64,000 nucleotides of DNA from Hemerocallis citrina (Eukaryota; Streptophyta; Magnoliopsida; Asparagales; Asphodelaceae). Of the stretch, positions 44,640 to 57,708 are shown piece by piece; within the stretch, counting starts at the first letter, position 1; the number at the start of each line of letters is the position of its first letter. The stretch is taken from assembly GCA_017893485.1 (NCBI GenBank), contig CM030367.1, positions 85,380,853-85,444,852 of the forward strand, read 5' to 3'. The position numbers were made by a program, and so were the translations under genes. Below the pieces are notes generated by a model. The model was given only the letters and a program-made list of their open reading frames with translations, was not told the DNA's origin and searched no databases.

Positions 44640-47600
44640 TGTAGCGCCTCGAATTCCTAACATAGGAACTCGTGACACACTTCAGGATCTTTCTTCAAAT
44701 GAGTCACAATACAACAAAAATCATAGGAAATTAAAACATTTATTAGATCAAATTGTTATTACAATGTCCAATGATTACAACAATTACAATTAATTGGTAC
44801 AACATGAATGTACAATGAAATTTGGACAGTAACTTTCACTTGGATGCTTTCTCCTGTTAGAGTTTTCCCGCACTCCCAAGTTGGCAATCCTGCACTGATA
44901 ACTGTGGGCACGTCAGTTGAATACAACTGACGAAATACTAAATTCGGCTATCCTCTCTATGCCATAATATAATGATTCCAACCTCAACAACCACAAATAT
45001 TTGATGCGAAGAAAAATGTGATGTCAAACAAGTGTCGGTGTATGCCATGGTCCAATCTAATGCACACACTATGCACACATGCTAATGCACGCTTGGTTGA
45101 AAGATATGCATCCCATACTACACATCCCCCAACCAAACGACGTTCTTCAGTTGATGGGGTTCGATCTCCCGCTATGCATCCTACTCTTGTGCTCTCTCCT
45201 GTCTCTAATTCCAGTGATGGTGAGGCTGCAGTCGTCGGCTTACTCCAGTTGCTGCTGTCAATAGTGGTGTCCATTACCTCGTGTTTTACCCACTATGCCC
45301 AGAATCACAGCCACAGGTTTACTCCATCACGATTGGGGTTACAGTCACAGGCTTACTCCGTCACGACTGGACCCATGGTATGTTGTTATATCTACGTCTC
45401 CCCAGACCTCATCAAAAGCTGATATACGGAGACCGTGGCTCATTTCCGAAGGACATACAGCCTTTTTCGTAGAGTCTCGCTCACCGGGCCTTTCTCTAAG
45501 CCTCTTGCCCGCACTGATCAACTAAGGACCTGTCGGATATAGGGTTTCCCCAACTCCGCTACCCTCGTCCTTACACTAGAACAAAACTTGCAGTCGAGAC
45601 GACATCAATGCTCCAAACCTCCTCAAAGGTTGTTACGGACATAAAGGCATCCATGCAGAAGACAGCAGAGCCCCCACAGAGTTTCACTCTCCAGGGCAGC
45701 TCAGGGTCCCTGTCCGCATTAAACGAACCTAGGATTTGGCCAGGCGTGATGACGCCATGCGTCCCCCTGACAGGTGAACACCCTCGCTAGTGCATGTCCA
45801 TACATTCAACCAAGACTCGATCTAGTCCTAGCAAAGTATCAATTCTACCCCACTCCAAAATTAAAGATAAGATTAATTACATGATTACTAGTATTTCTTT
45901 TATCACCCAATTTCTAAAATCCATGACTCTAGCCAATCTCTAATCCTCCTTCATTTTTCTTCTTAGATGTATGAACCTTTAGGCGAACCCAGAACTATTT
46001 CATATTACCCATTCCCTTAGTTAGGCGATCTATCTACCATTTCCAATCCCTAACTTGGTAATCAACTTTGCTTGCTATGAACAACTAGTTAAGTTCTACT
46101 TGTAGACTCCGTATAGTTAGTTACCTTTATCATTAGTGGATCTTAACCCATCCCACACTCGGACTCAACTAGCCCTCAAGTCTGACCCAAGGGTTGACCC
46201 GCCTCGGTCCACACTTGGCACGAATCAACGTTGAACCGACTTCGTCGATCACGGCAACACTCATCTATGCTTGGAGTTCGATCACAACATCAGCCCGACC
46301 AACACATAACTCCTGCTAACCTTCACACTCCACGGTCCTCGAAAAGTGGTAGCTCCAAACACAACCATGGAATCCATCTATGCACGGCGAGTATGTCGAT
46401 GCACGAGTCATCTCCTCCAACACGTTCGATGCGACATTCTACCCATCTAGATTTGTCAACAAGACTTAGTCCTAGAGTCTCAAAAATCAACCGATGTATC
46501 CCAACAAGGTACACTACACTAGGAGTAAGTCCTAACCTATGAATACACAAAAAGGGGTGCTAGAAGCCATAAAGATGACAATTTATAATTCCAAACCGCA
46601 AGCACACGTTTGGCGTTTATGCCAAAACAGAGTCATTCTCGATCCCGTTTCTTTGAAGAATCGCGATCGGGCGCTCCCATGCTGCTAATCAAGGTAGAAA
46701 ACAAGTATAAGCACACTTTGGGCATGGATTTCATCCCAAAGTGGTCAACAATAATAACCCAACATTCAATACAATTTTCACTTCAAAATAGTGAACAACG
46801 TTGTCTGTATTGGGGACTACAAGCAACTCTGAGCTACTCCTAGCAAGGAACTTTAGATAATTTTAGTCCTCATTCATATCCACATCTATAACATGATTTG
46901 TGACCTCAAACAGCAAGTTAAGCTAATAAAGTACAAGTTCAAACTCATTTCCATGAACATGGTGCAAAACAATAAGCTCTATGATTCACTGTGTTTCTAT
47001 CGTCACTTGCAAAAATTATATAAAATCGTACACTTATCCAAATCATGATTTCTTGGTCATTCCAGAAAGTTCTATGTGTGTACTACAACTCCCTAGTTTC
47101 AAGTTTCTTCAGATAAGGTCATTTACATACTCTTATGGTCCCATCTTTAACAAGCATACAGATTTCGAGAACAGCACATAATATTAACACAGTCATGGGA
47201 TAAAATCAATTTAAAAATAGTAAATGGTGTCAGAACTTCATGAAATTTTAGATTCTAGCTCCTGACACATGATGTTACAACAACTCTAAAAATCAGGTGA
47301 TTCTACCAATTATATTTTTACTTATGTGTCTTTGAATGTCATAAAAAACAGAGCAATAACAGCAGCAGTTCTGTTTATTAAAAATAACTAGCTGAGTTTG
47401 CATAATTTTATTAACATAGCTACAGTGGTCCAAAACGCATGAAATTTGAAACATAGGTCTTACATAAATTTATCATTGACATACTAAAATTTCAGATCAT
47501 TCCCATAAGCATGCAGCAAGATACAACTCACTTTTCTCACAACAGGAACAACAAAAACTATTTCTTTTTCTTTTGATCAGCATGCAAGTTTGCATTTTAT

Positions 47601-48547
47601 ATTAATAGCAGAAAAATCATAAAAATATAGAAAAATTACTGAAGGTGCACAACACATGAATGAACATCATATAAAAATTTCAAGTTAATCCAAATAGTAG
47701 TATTCAAGTTATGAGATACGTACTGACAACAAAATTTCATCCTTTTAACATGATTTTCTGTTTTGGATTTCTTAACACAAAAACGAGTCATTAAGGTTCA
47801 TTCTAGAGCATGCATGTCATTTTTCAGTCACTACAATCACCATTTAACAAGAAAAAACAAACAAAGAGGTTGGAAACACCCACCTTGATGAACTTTGATG
47901 GAAAAGAGATTCTACAAGCTCCTAGCTTCAAAATTTGCCTTCTTGCTCCTAGCTCCTTGCCATCTTGGCTCCTTGGCTCCTCCTCCTTGCTTCGCTACTT
48001 GTTTTCCTTCTCCTTGGCTCTAATTTCAGTATAGGGTTTGTTTGGGGGTGAGAATGAGTGTAGAATAGTGTAGGTTTTAAAGTGGAAGAAGATAAGAGTG
48101 TGAAATTGCAATTATTGCATTGTGGGGGGTTAAAATGCAAAGGTGGGAGGGGGTTCAGATATGGCCGGATTTGGTGTGGGGAAGAGAAGGGGAATCTTGA
48201 ATTTGATTGGGGTGGAAAGGAGGTAGAGTATAAGAGTGGAGATATTCTCATCATGAAGCAATTTAAGTTCAAACAAAGCCCTAAACCTAATTCTTTTCCC
48301 TCCCTTTCTCATGTAATCTTTGGGATTCATTTTTTTTTTGGTACAATTCATGTCACACTACAAGTGTGTGTTCATGGCTCAATGGTCAAAAGAACATGGT
48401 TTGAGTCCATGTCTAGCTCATGGTGAGTCTAGTTGAAGTTTATGAAGTAATCCCATACTAATAGTTTCAAAAAGAAAAATAAATAAATATAGTATTTTAG
48501 TACTTAACAAATCATACATATATTCATATAAAATTTGGGTTATTACA
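44640..48547 (-). repeat. solo LTR, gypsy LTR family 2, TSD GAACC
   Basis: On the plus strand it begins TGTAGCGCCTCGAATTCC and ends TTATTACA, with GAACC before (44635-44639) and after (48548-48552). Length 3908 bp. Minus-strand landmarks are a donor-like AAGGTGGGTG (about 47890-47881), a perfect 9-bp hairpin (44911-44932) and a candidate acceptor GTGCAG (about 44895-44890). The ORFs at 45018-45525 and 46231-46843 lie in LTR sequence and show no known domain. Confidence 0.93.
44911..44932 (-). other. 9-bp hairpin upstream of candidate acceptor
   Basis: CGTCAGTTG (44911-44919) pairs perfectly with CAACTGACG (44924-44932) across a 4-base loop. Equivalent hairpins occur in sister family-2 LTRs at 33143-33163, 34113-34134 and 16896-16917. 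Confidence 0.65.
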
Positions 48548-49316
48548 GAACCCACGAACTAACACGTGTATAATACGTGCAATAAAGGTCCAAGCAACAA
48601 CAGCAAAACCACAACCGTAACAGTAAAGAGATCGATGGGTCTGGCCGATGTGGCTCGATGGCGGGTGGGGCGACATCGACGGCAAAGGCGGCGGATCGAT
48701 TTGGGTAGAAAATAGAGAGGCAACAGCAGGATCGAAGGAATCTGGCGTCGATAAGGGAGGAGCAACAGGGTTAGGAGGCTCGACGGGGTAGGGGGTTGCT
48801 GTGTGGGCGTCGACGGGAGTTGGGTGGTCGACGAGGGGGTGGCCAGAGTTTGGCCGAGGAAGAAGCACAGTAAAGGGGTTTCTGAGTTGGGCGGGAACTG
48901 ATTGGGGAGAGAGAAACGAGAGGAGAGAGGAAGAGGAGAGAGAATATGCGACTCTTAAGGTTTCAATTTGTGCAATTTTTAGGATTTGCAATAGGATTGT
49001 ATTTATAGGGTGCAATTAGGATGTTGGGTTACTGGTTTAGGATCCAATAATAGTGGTTTTGGGTCAAGGGCAATTGAAATTTGGTTTTAGGGTTCAATAA
49101 GAGATGTGTTTAAAGACAATAGGGTTCAAATAAAAATACCCACAATTAAATAAAAGAAAATAGGATCAACAAGAATAGCTCAATCAAGAAAGATGAAGAA
49201 TTTCATGAACAAATTTAATTAAAATAATCAAGGAAGAAAAATAGAGCATTTTATACAATTGCAATTAAAATATGACAAAAAGAGGAAAAATGAAAAGAAT
49301 AAAAACGGTAGTTACA

Positions 49317-49331
49317 ATCCTCCCACCATAC
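49317..49331 (-). promoter_or_regulatory. polypurine tract, chromovirus
   Basis: On the minus strand GTATGGTGGGAGGAT directly abuts the 3' LTR. It follows TTTCGAGGACGAAATTTTA, a phrase often seen at the 3' end of chromovirus pol. Confidence 0.7.
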
Positions 49332-49393
49332 AATAAAATTTCGTCCTCGAAATTTAAGCAAGTGGGAGTAGGGTAACCCCAATGAAAAAAAAA

Positions 49394-50371
49394 CTACACA
49401 AAAAGATGGGGAAACCTTTTCTGAATCTCATCTTCAAGCTCCCAAGTCGACGCACCAGGCGAGTGTGGATTCCAAGCAACACGAACCAACCTGATAACCT
49501 TATTCTTCGAAATCTTCTCCTGTTGGTCCACAATTGAAACTAGATGAATCTCACAGGACAAATCTGGTCGAACCGACAACTCCGAATAGTCAATAATATG
49601 ACTATCATCCCTGTCATACTTCCTGAGCTGAGAAACATGGAAGACGTCATGCACTCTAGAAAGGGCGGGCAGCAATGCGAGTCTATAGGCTACCTTGACT
49701 ACTCGCTCCACCACATCGAATGGACCAATAAATATAGGGCTCAACTTGCCCCCACCACCAAACCGAACCACACCTTTCCCTGGAGACACCTTGAGGAACA
49801 CATGGTCACCAACCTCAAACTCCAATGGCCTCCTGTGCATGTCTGCCCATTTCCTCTGCCTGTCCTGTGCAGCTTGCAAATGCTTCCTGATCTGGACCAC
49901 TACATCAACAGTTTTCATGCTCAATTCTGGACCCAAAAGCTTCCTCTTACCAATATCATCCCAGCACACTGGTGATCTACACTTCCAACCATACAAGACT
50001 TCATACGGAGCAGCCCGAAGACTAGCTTGGTAGCTATTGTTGTATGAAAACTCCACCAAGTGTAAATGATTTTCCCAAGAACCCTCAAACTGAAGCACCA
50101 TACAACTCTGCTCGAAACCAGGCAAAACCACTTCCAAATCTAATCTCCTTATAGTTTCCACAAGCTCTTTTTGCTCAGTAACAACCATAGAAACAGGTCT
50201 TCTGCTCAAAGCATCAGGTACCGAATTAATCTTGCCAGGATGATACTGCAAACTGATATCATAATCTTCCATCAATTCTAACCATCGTCTTTGCCTCATA
50301 TTCAGCTCCTTCTGAGTGAAAATATACGTGAGACTTTTGTGCTCAGTAAAGATCATCCACTCGGTCTCCAA
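49394..50371 (-). pseudogene. RNase H end fused to integrase C-terminus and chromodomain-like tail
   Basis: A 325-residue open stretch. Residues 1-58 are the RNase H end ([39 protein letters not shown]). About residue 90 it jumps to FEGSWENHLHLVEFSYNNSY and APYEVLYGWKCRSPVCWD (end of the integrase core), then the GPY/F domain (GKLSPIFIGPFDVVERVV), ALSRVHDVFHVSQLRKY and a tail IVDQQEKISKNKVIRLVRV...STWELEDEIQKRFPHLF resembling a chromodomain end. The zinc finger and the D,D,E catalytic core (about 300 residues) are absent, yet the frame stays open across the junction. The upstream RT piece is one base out of frame. Confidence 0.9.
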
Positions 50372-51430
50372 GTAAATAATGCATCCAAAGCTTCAAGGCA
50401 AAAATCACAACTACAAGCTCCAAATCATGTGTAGAATAATTCTTCTCATGCATCCTCAATTGTCTAGATGCATATGCAACAACCTTGCCTCTTTGCATCA
50501 AAACAGCACCCAAACCTCTACCTGTAGCATCACAGTGAATTACGAAACCTCCTGATCCATCCGGTATAGTCAATACAGGTGCTGACGTCAACCGATTCTT
50601 CAGTTCAATGAAGGCTTCTTCACAGGACTCATCCCACACAAACTTCTGATCCTTCTTCCCATTTAACTTGGTCAACAGCCCTGCAATCTTCAAGAAATCC
50701 CGAACAAACTTCCTGTAGTACCCCGTTAGACTAGAAAAACTCCGAACTTCAGATACTGACTTATTCGGCATCGGCCAATCCTTAATAGCAGAAATCTTGG
50801 ACGGGTCGACAGAAAATCCATCACCAGAAATAATATGGCCCAAGAATGCCACACTATCCAACCAAAACTCACACTTGCTAAGATTCTCATACAGCTGATT
50901 CTCCCTCAAAGTTTGCAAAACAACCTTCAAGTGCTCTGCATGCTCTTCACGGTTCTGAGAGTAGACAAGAATATCATCAACGAACACCACCACAAACTTG
51001 TCCAGAAAAGGTGAGAAAATCCGATCCATCAAGTTCATAAACACAGCTGGAGCGTTAGTAACTCCGAAAGGCATTACCAAGAATTCATAGTGCCCATATC
51101 TTGTACAAAAAGCAGTCTTCTGTACATCCTTGACTTTCACCTTAACTTGATGGTAACCAGAATGAAGATCCAACTTCGAAAATACAGAAGTGCCTCCCAA
51201 TTGATCAAATAGGTCATCAATCCTTGGCAACTGATACCGGTTCTTCACTGTGACATTTTGAGCTTGTGGTAGTTAATGCACAACCTGTGACTACCATACT
51301 TCTGATTGACGAACAGTACAAGAGCACCCCAAGGCGAAATGCTTGGCTTGATAAAACCTCTATCCAGCAACTCCTGAATCTGTTCCTTCAACTCAGCAAA
51401 CTCAACAGGAGCCATTTTGTACGGACCTTA
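50343..51430 (-). pseudogene. gypsy reverse transcriptase and RNase H start
   Basis: The open stretch 51248-50343 (301 residues) begins [18 protein letters not shown] and contains [12 protein letters not shown], the active site [15 protein letters not shown], then the RNase H start [20 protein letters not shown] and [20 protein letters not shown]. Upstream to about 51430 the frame is broken but still reads [18 protein letters not shown] single-base frameshift near 50375 separates it from the RNase H end ([11 protein letters not shown]). The catalytic YVDD-equivalent is intact. Confidence 0.93.
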
Positions 51431-51470
51431 GAGATTGGAGCTGTACCTGGCTGAACATCAATACTAAAAA

Positions 51471-52056
51471 TCACTTCATGATCTGGTGGTAATCCCGGCA
51501 ATTCCTTAGGAAAAACATCCAGAAAATCATGCACAACCAACGGTGCAATAACATCATCAGCACACACTTCCTCCGTAACTCCAACTTCCTAACTTGCCAA
51601 CTTCTTAACACAAGCAAGCGGCGTTTCACCGGCACAGAATTCAAATTCCTGACGGCCCGGTATTTGAAACATAATGTTTTTCTTGCGGCAATCAATTACA
51701 TCATGAGTGGAACCCAATCAATCCATCCCTAAGATCACATCAAATCAAGAATTGTTGATGACAATAAGATCGGCAACAAAATCAATACCACCAATAACCA
51801 AGGGACTCTGCTCACAGATCTTAGAACATACGATAACACCTCCACCTGTAGAAATGTTCCAAGCTACTGGCATAGCGCTGCTAGCCAAGTGATGCAGATC
51901 GACGAAGTGGAAAGAAACAATTGAATGAGTAGCACCAGAGTCAAAGAGAACATGAGCAGGAAAGGAATGGACAATGATAATGCCTAGCAAGAAGTCAACG
52001 ATGGGAACACAACAGGCAGAAGCAAAATGCAAGAAACATACATGAATGAAAGGCAA
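51471..52056 (-). pseudogene. gypsy aspartic protease and linker
   Basis: On the minus strand 52056-51745 contains the retropepsin active site VLFDSGATHSIVSFHF, preceded by IIIVHSFPAH and followed by VIGGIDFVADLIVI. After a stop near 51745 the linker continues at 51695-51471 (DCRKKTLCFKY-like block). Gag should lie upstream but is absent. Confidence 0.88.
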
Positions 52057-52533
52057 ACATGAATAGGAAACAAGATGGAATTACAAAATAGCAAGGAAAT
52101 AGGAAGTAAATAATGCAAGGAAGAAGAAGCAACATGAGAATCCTAGGATCTGTGGGTTATGGGCCCACCACGCTTTCGATGCGCTACTCTGATGGTGAAG
52201 CTTCAAGCTGTAGACAAGTCATTGTAGATCAAGCGATGCCGATCGACGGACCAAGCAGGAAGAAGAAGAACGGATGACACTGGAATCAAAAGAATATGGG
52301 TATGGAAAGAATGAAATCATACCCAATAAGAAATCAATGAATGGAAGGGATCAAAGAGGAATCAAATAAGACTAGTTTCCAGATCATAAGTTGGATATAA
52401 ATTGTTCATGTGATCCCTGTATTGCACATACTGTTGAGTCAAACCGGTTAAAACCCAAATCTGACTAATATATCAGTCAAAGACAAACTTCTATGCGTTA
52501 GTCACGTTTGACTGATACATTATCCAAACCAGG
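52057..52533 (-). other. chromovirus leader; gag absent
   Basis: Only 477 bases separate the protease piece from the PBS. No gag core, CCHC knuckle or long ORF can be read here, so most of gag has been lost. The minus strand reads GTAGCGCATCGAAAGCGTGG in this leader. Confidence 0.6.
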
Positions 52534-52545
52534 GCTCTGATACCA
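52534..52545 (-). promoter_or_regulatory. primer-binding site (initiator-Met tRNA)
   Basis: The plus strand GCTCTGATACCA is the 3' end of plant initiator Met tRNA, so the minus-strand PBS is TGGTATCAGAGC. It lies 10 bases from the 5' LTR. Confidence 0.9.
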
Positions 52546-54717
52546 CTCAAAACCTTGTCACGCCCCGCTTCCCAAAATACGGAATACAAGAACATGACAT
52601 TGGTTAGCGAATGACGAACGTCACTCATAAGCTATTTATCCGATCAACTCAACAATATAATCAATACAGAACAAATGTGCAGACAATAATAATAATCTCA
52701 TGAACAATAATACTTGGAATGAAGCAATATGAAATATCCAAATACAATAATCCAATATCTGGAAACAAATAATAAAATCCGGGACATAAGTCAAATACAA
52801 TAATAAATCCAATCTCAAATAATAATAAGTCTCAATACATTAAGTTCAATAAAATAATAAGCAACTAGAAAGCATTAAATCTTCTGAAAGTTTGTTCTCC
52901 AATTCCAGCAGATAATTCTCCTTGATCACATGTGAACACTTCATCTAAAACGATGAGAAAATTTTCCTTAGGTCATGGACAGCAAGGAAGAAAGAAAGGA
53001 ACAACGGAATATCGACATAACAATGAATTCCATGGAACAATAGGAATCAATAACAAGGGACAACAGCAGTAATCAATATCATGATAATCGATGCGATTAT
53101 TATAAACAATGATTCGATGATCGATAACAATATTCAATAATCAATATCAATAACACTTGATCAATATTTGATATTATTAGGAACAATGATGAACAATATG
53201 CAATGTCGATATTGTGTCAATCTTAAGTCTATTATTCATTTTAATCCTAACTAATGCACGTAGTACTGCATCCCATACTACAGATTCGATGCATATAATC
53301 AATGTCGTTTAGACTTAAGTGGAAGATTCTATAGATCCTGTACACTGCACGATAACATTATTTACAGCATTGGTGCACACTGGTTGGCTCAGTAACATTA
53401 AAATAATACACAATCAATTGGGATACTGTGTCAGTAATCCAAAAATAAACCGATAACAATAACAATTGCCAACACACAATATTTTGGGAACATGGGCCAC
53501 ACTTCCGTGTACAGTCACTATATCATCAACTACTTCACTCAATCCCTTAAACCCCGACTTATTAATTATTTTATTAATGCAACAATACAATATGTAAATT
53601 TGAGACATGAAATGAACGTTGGTAACAATAGAAAAACAATAGGATGGTAAACAATGACAATAACTCATTAGGATCATGCCATACAACATACACACTTCGA
53701 TTCATACAATACTACGATGTAGGAATAATTAAATTAAGAAAAACTGAAAAGTAAAATTTTGGACAGCAAGAGTAGTCTGTACAAAAATGTAATTTTCTAC
53801 TGCTACAGAAATCGAAAACTAATCAATTAGAAATTTTAAAAACTAGAATTACCAAAGAATCCAACACATATTTAAACTTCAAAATCCGACAACAGTAGCT
53901 AGGTCAAACACAGTGTTCTTTACAGATTTCAAGTTCGGGAAGAAACTCGACATCATGTTGATATAATTTTAGAAACAGCAAAAACTCGATATAAAATTCA
54001 TTAAAAATATTTGTTAAACTCCTAGACATGTCAACTAATGTTCTGGAAATTTTCAGAGCAATATTTTATCATTTGATCAGTCTTTTAACAGTTTAAATAT
54101 CAAATATACAAGAATCTGAAAATTTGGAAATAAAAACACAGCTGTATTAAAACGGGCATAACTTTTGCTACACAACTCAAAATTTAGAAATTCAAGATGT
54201 TCTAGAAACAAGAAAGATAATGCTACAATTCTTACTTAGAAAGTCGTTTATTTTAAGACAATTTACTAGGTCGAAAATAGCTGACAACATACAGGTTTTT
54301 TGTTATTTTTCATGAAACAAATTAATTAGACATGAGGGGTGTCACATCCCGCTTCCCAAAAAGAATACGGAATACGGATACGTGACAAAAGACCAGCAAA
54401 TGATTTTCATCATCCATAAGCTGTTCAAGAATGTTTACAACATCTTACAAAATAATCAAATGTCGGAAGCAAAAGAATCAACCAACATGCATATATGAAC
54501 CAAAATACCAACAAGAATACTTGAAACCAAATATATAAATCTCAAATAGTCATGATATGAATAACATAAATATCCTGGGTCACATTGCCCAAATACAAGA
54601 ATAAATCCAAGTAATCAAATACAATATTGTTCAAGCAAGCTACAAGAAATAATAATAATAAAAGCCAGCACTAATACTTCATGTCACCAATACCGTCTGG
54701 AACATGTTCTCCAAAAT

Positions 54718-54737
54718 CTGCAATTTAACAATTGCAG
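54718..54737 (-). promoter_or_regulatory. candidate acceptor hairpin
   Basis: CTGCAATT (54718-54725) pairs with AATTGCAG (54730-54737) across TAAC. It is the counterpart of the hairpins at 13286-13306 and 2779-2798. Confidence 0.5.
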
Positions 54738-57708
54738 GAATAGGAAAAAGAAAAGAAGTACCGGACAATTGCAAGTTACGGGCCGCTTGTAATGCAGGAT
54801 ACAAGTACATGAGGAAAACTAACTAATAACAAATATAAAACAACAGAACAACATAGCATGGTATAAATGTGTCAACAGAAATGTGATAACTAACATGAAT
54901 CGGGTAAACAAATCAGATAGCATGGTATACTAACAGATACAGATAACATGTGTCAAGTGAAGTGTCAGATGGCATACAGACAGATATACAGATGGTAGTG
55001 TCAGATGATAGTCAGACAGATAACAGATAGTCAGGTACATATAACAGAAGTCATGTTCTTATAAGTCTTGTGTGATTACTATCTATGTAGCACTTCATGT
55101 GCCCCAAAAACATAACACATGGTTGCTACAACAAACAAATTCGCTTTAGATTTCGTAGGGGATCATATAGGACCGTGTACTCAGGGTTCAGACAGATATC
55201 AGATAACAGATCAGACAGATAGAACCTAGTGGTTCTCTTCTTCCCTACACCTTTCTATAGGACGTAATGTAGACAGAGACAGATAACAGATAACAGATAA
55301 TCATATAGGAAACACGGGCCCCCTTCTAAATACACATTTCTATAATTTTCCACTACTAGATCTTTTCCTTAATCCCGGCTTGATTACTTTTATTATGGTA
55401 ATTAAACAGGCATGAATGTGTACGAAATAGTGTCAAACTAACATGGTATATTCAGTATTAGGTTCAGGGAAACAATAAACATGCATAGATGATATACAGT
55501 CATATAAACGAGCAAAACAGTGTATGTTCATATTCAGGACAGCATGATAGTACAGTACTAAAACAGTGATTTTCGTCACTACAGAAATCCAAATCTGAAT
55601 CTGTCGAAGAATATGGAAAATAGACTTCCACACGTATCCAGCTATTATAAATAAGCCATATAGTATTTCACAAAATCATAACTCAAAACTGATTTGAATC
55701 TAGAAAATACGTTCAGTCATAAATCAGTAAAATGAATTCTCAGTCAGAAAAACAGCATTAAAACTCTACAAATAAATCCAGGAAAAAATCTGGGATAATC
55801 CCCTACATGTCTAGTATCAATATAGAAAGTTTCATAATATTCCAGTAAAATTAGTTCAATCAACAAAAATTGGAAAACATCAAGAAACGATAGTTTGGCA
55901 AATCTGGAATTCCCAACACTATTGTACGAAAAATGAAATATCTCGCAAACCATAAAACGAAATCCAAATCCGTTAAAAGGAGATGAAAATAGACAAAGTA
56001 ACCTAACTTTCATATTTGATAAATATTTTCCATACATTAGAAGGAAATAGGATGAAAATACGATTATTTACAGAACAGTAAGCAAAATACAATTATTTAC
56101 AGAACAGAAGTATAGCTTTCTTAAACAAGCATGAAATGGCATATAAAACTCATCAATAAAATCCACCAAAATTCTGGATAATCCTAGATAAGTATAGAAA
56201 TACTGACCAAAGTTTCAGATCAAAATAATATGTGTAGCACAAGTATCAAAATAATTTAGTCATCAAAATTATCAAGAAACGAAATCTGAAATTGATCTAC
56301 ACCTCTGTAGTAAAACAGTCATAACTCACACATACGAAAACAAAATCGAGGAAGGTCAGAGGGGTTGGAAAGAAGACGAATTCCTCTAAAACTCATGTTT
56401 TATACTGAAATTAAGATTCTGACCTTAATATGGTCTAAATTACGGATAAAGACAGATTATCGGCAAAACACAGATTTTACTCAAAAACAAAAATCAGTAT
56501 AGATCCAACGAAACTTGTTCCAAACGCAACCAAACATGAAATTGAGTCTACCAAGTGTCCAAACAACATGAAACAGGGCATACGACACGTCCACAGCAAG
56601 TATAACTCATGGATCTCACAAGCACTCAAATTCTCATAATTGATTCACATAAACAGCATATTAAGATCAGGCAAAACCTAGGTTGTTCATATCAAATTGT
56701 GTCGTGGGGCAACTATGATCAAATAGCACAATAAAGCCAAAACTCATCAAACATAACACACACACGAGTTGTCTCTAGAACCCAACTACACTATAAGTGG
56801 TATTTTTGACTTGTATCATACAAAGAAATTTGAGTACAAGTTATTTGCTTGAGAGATGACAAATCCAACCAAAAGAAAGAGAATAACGGAAACGAATTCC
56901 TGGGCACGAACTCAATAGCAATGAATCACGAAAAAGATGAACAACTGATCACGAACAAGATCAGACGTCTGAGATCAAGAGATCAAAAGATCAAGGCGAT
57001 CGGATCAGATCGGTGATCGGACGGCCACCAATCAAAGTGATCAAGAACTCCAAGATGATGATAATGCGATCAACGGTCGAGATTGAACATGATCAAGATT
57101 TGATCACAAAGAAACCCATGGCATCAAGAGGAGATGATGATCAAGATCCAATGGACGGCTTACGATCAAGAGATCATGAATAAAGACCATTCGGGCGATC
57201 AGACGGTTAGGATTCAAGGCTGATCATCATGATGGTCAAATCATCGGACGGCCCACATTGAACATGATCTAAACTCATGATCAAAACAACCCAACAAGAG
57301 AACAACCCATGGGGGAGAAGTTGCTGCGGCATCTTAGGGGGGTGGTGATGGCAACCATGGGCAGTGGCCAGGGGACACATGCGGGGCTCGACTACGGCGA
57401 TGGCACACCAGTCGACGCAGCGCGACTGGAAGAGTAGCGCAGGGTGGTGCACACAGGGAGATGGGGAGACTGTCGCGCAGGGGCGCTGCAGTCGAGTCGG
57501 GGAGCTGCTGCTTCGTTATGGTGCGATGAGGAGCGGAGGAGGCAGGGTGCAATGCGGCGCATCGGCAGAAGGCAGCACAACGGTGTCGCGCTGCTGTCGT
57601 GGAGCGCAACCAGGCGGAGGGGGGTGCCAGGGTTCGGCAGAGAAGGCAGCTAGGCGGGGTAGAGGAAACATGAGGGGGAGTTGGGTTTTCCGAAGTTAGG
57701 GGAAGAAG

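Larger units (their letters stand above)
42399..49316 (-). repeat. 3' LTR of the chromovirus, split by solo LTR 44640-48547
   Basis: The plus-strand start TATCATGCCCCGCTTCCC is a decayed TGTCACGCCCCG end; the other end is GGTAGTTACA. Colinear with the LTR at 52556-59798, roughly 90% identical by eye over the first 250 bases. TATA on the minus strand at 49007-49000, donor-like GCAAGT at 44578-44573 with hairpin 44537-44562. Around 42820-43060 it is CAATAAT-rich. Confidence 0.9.

Noticed and set aside
44984..46843. Group of ORFs of 60-134 codons on both strands
   Set aside because: All inside the solo family-2 LTR 44640-48547; no domain and overlapping frames.
47949..48426. ORFs of 107-114 codons on both strands
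   Set aside because: Overlapping frames in the leader of a family-2 LTR; no domain.
49544..50033. Plus-strand ORFs of 143 and 112 codons
   Set aside because: Antisense shadows of the minus-strand pol ORF 49394-50371.
57364..57699. Arg/Gly-rich plus-strand ORF
   Set aside because: Opposite strand of a low-complexity LTR leader; no sister copy keeps it.
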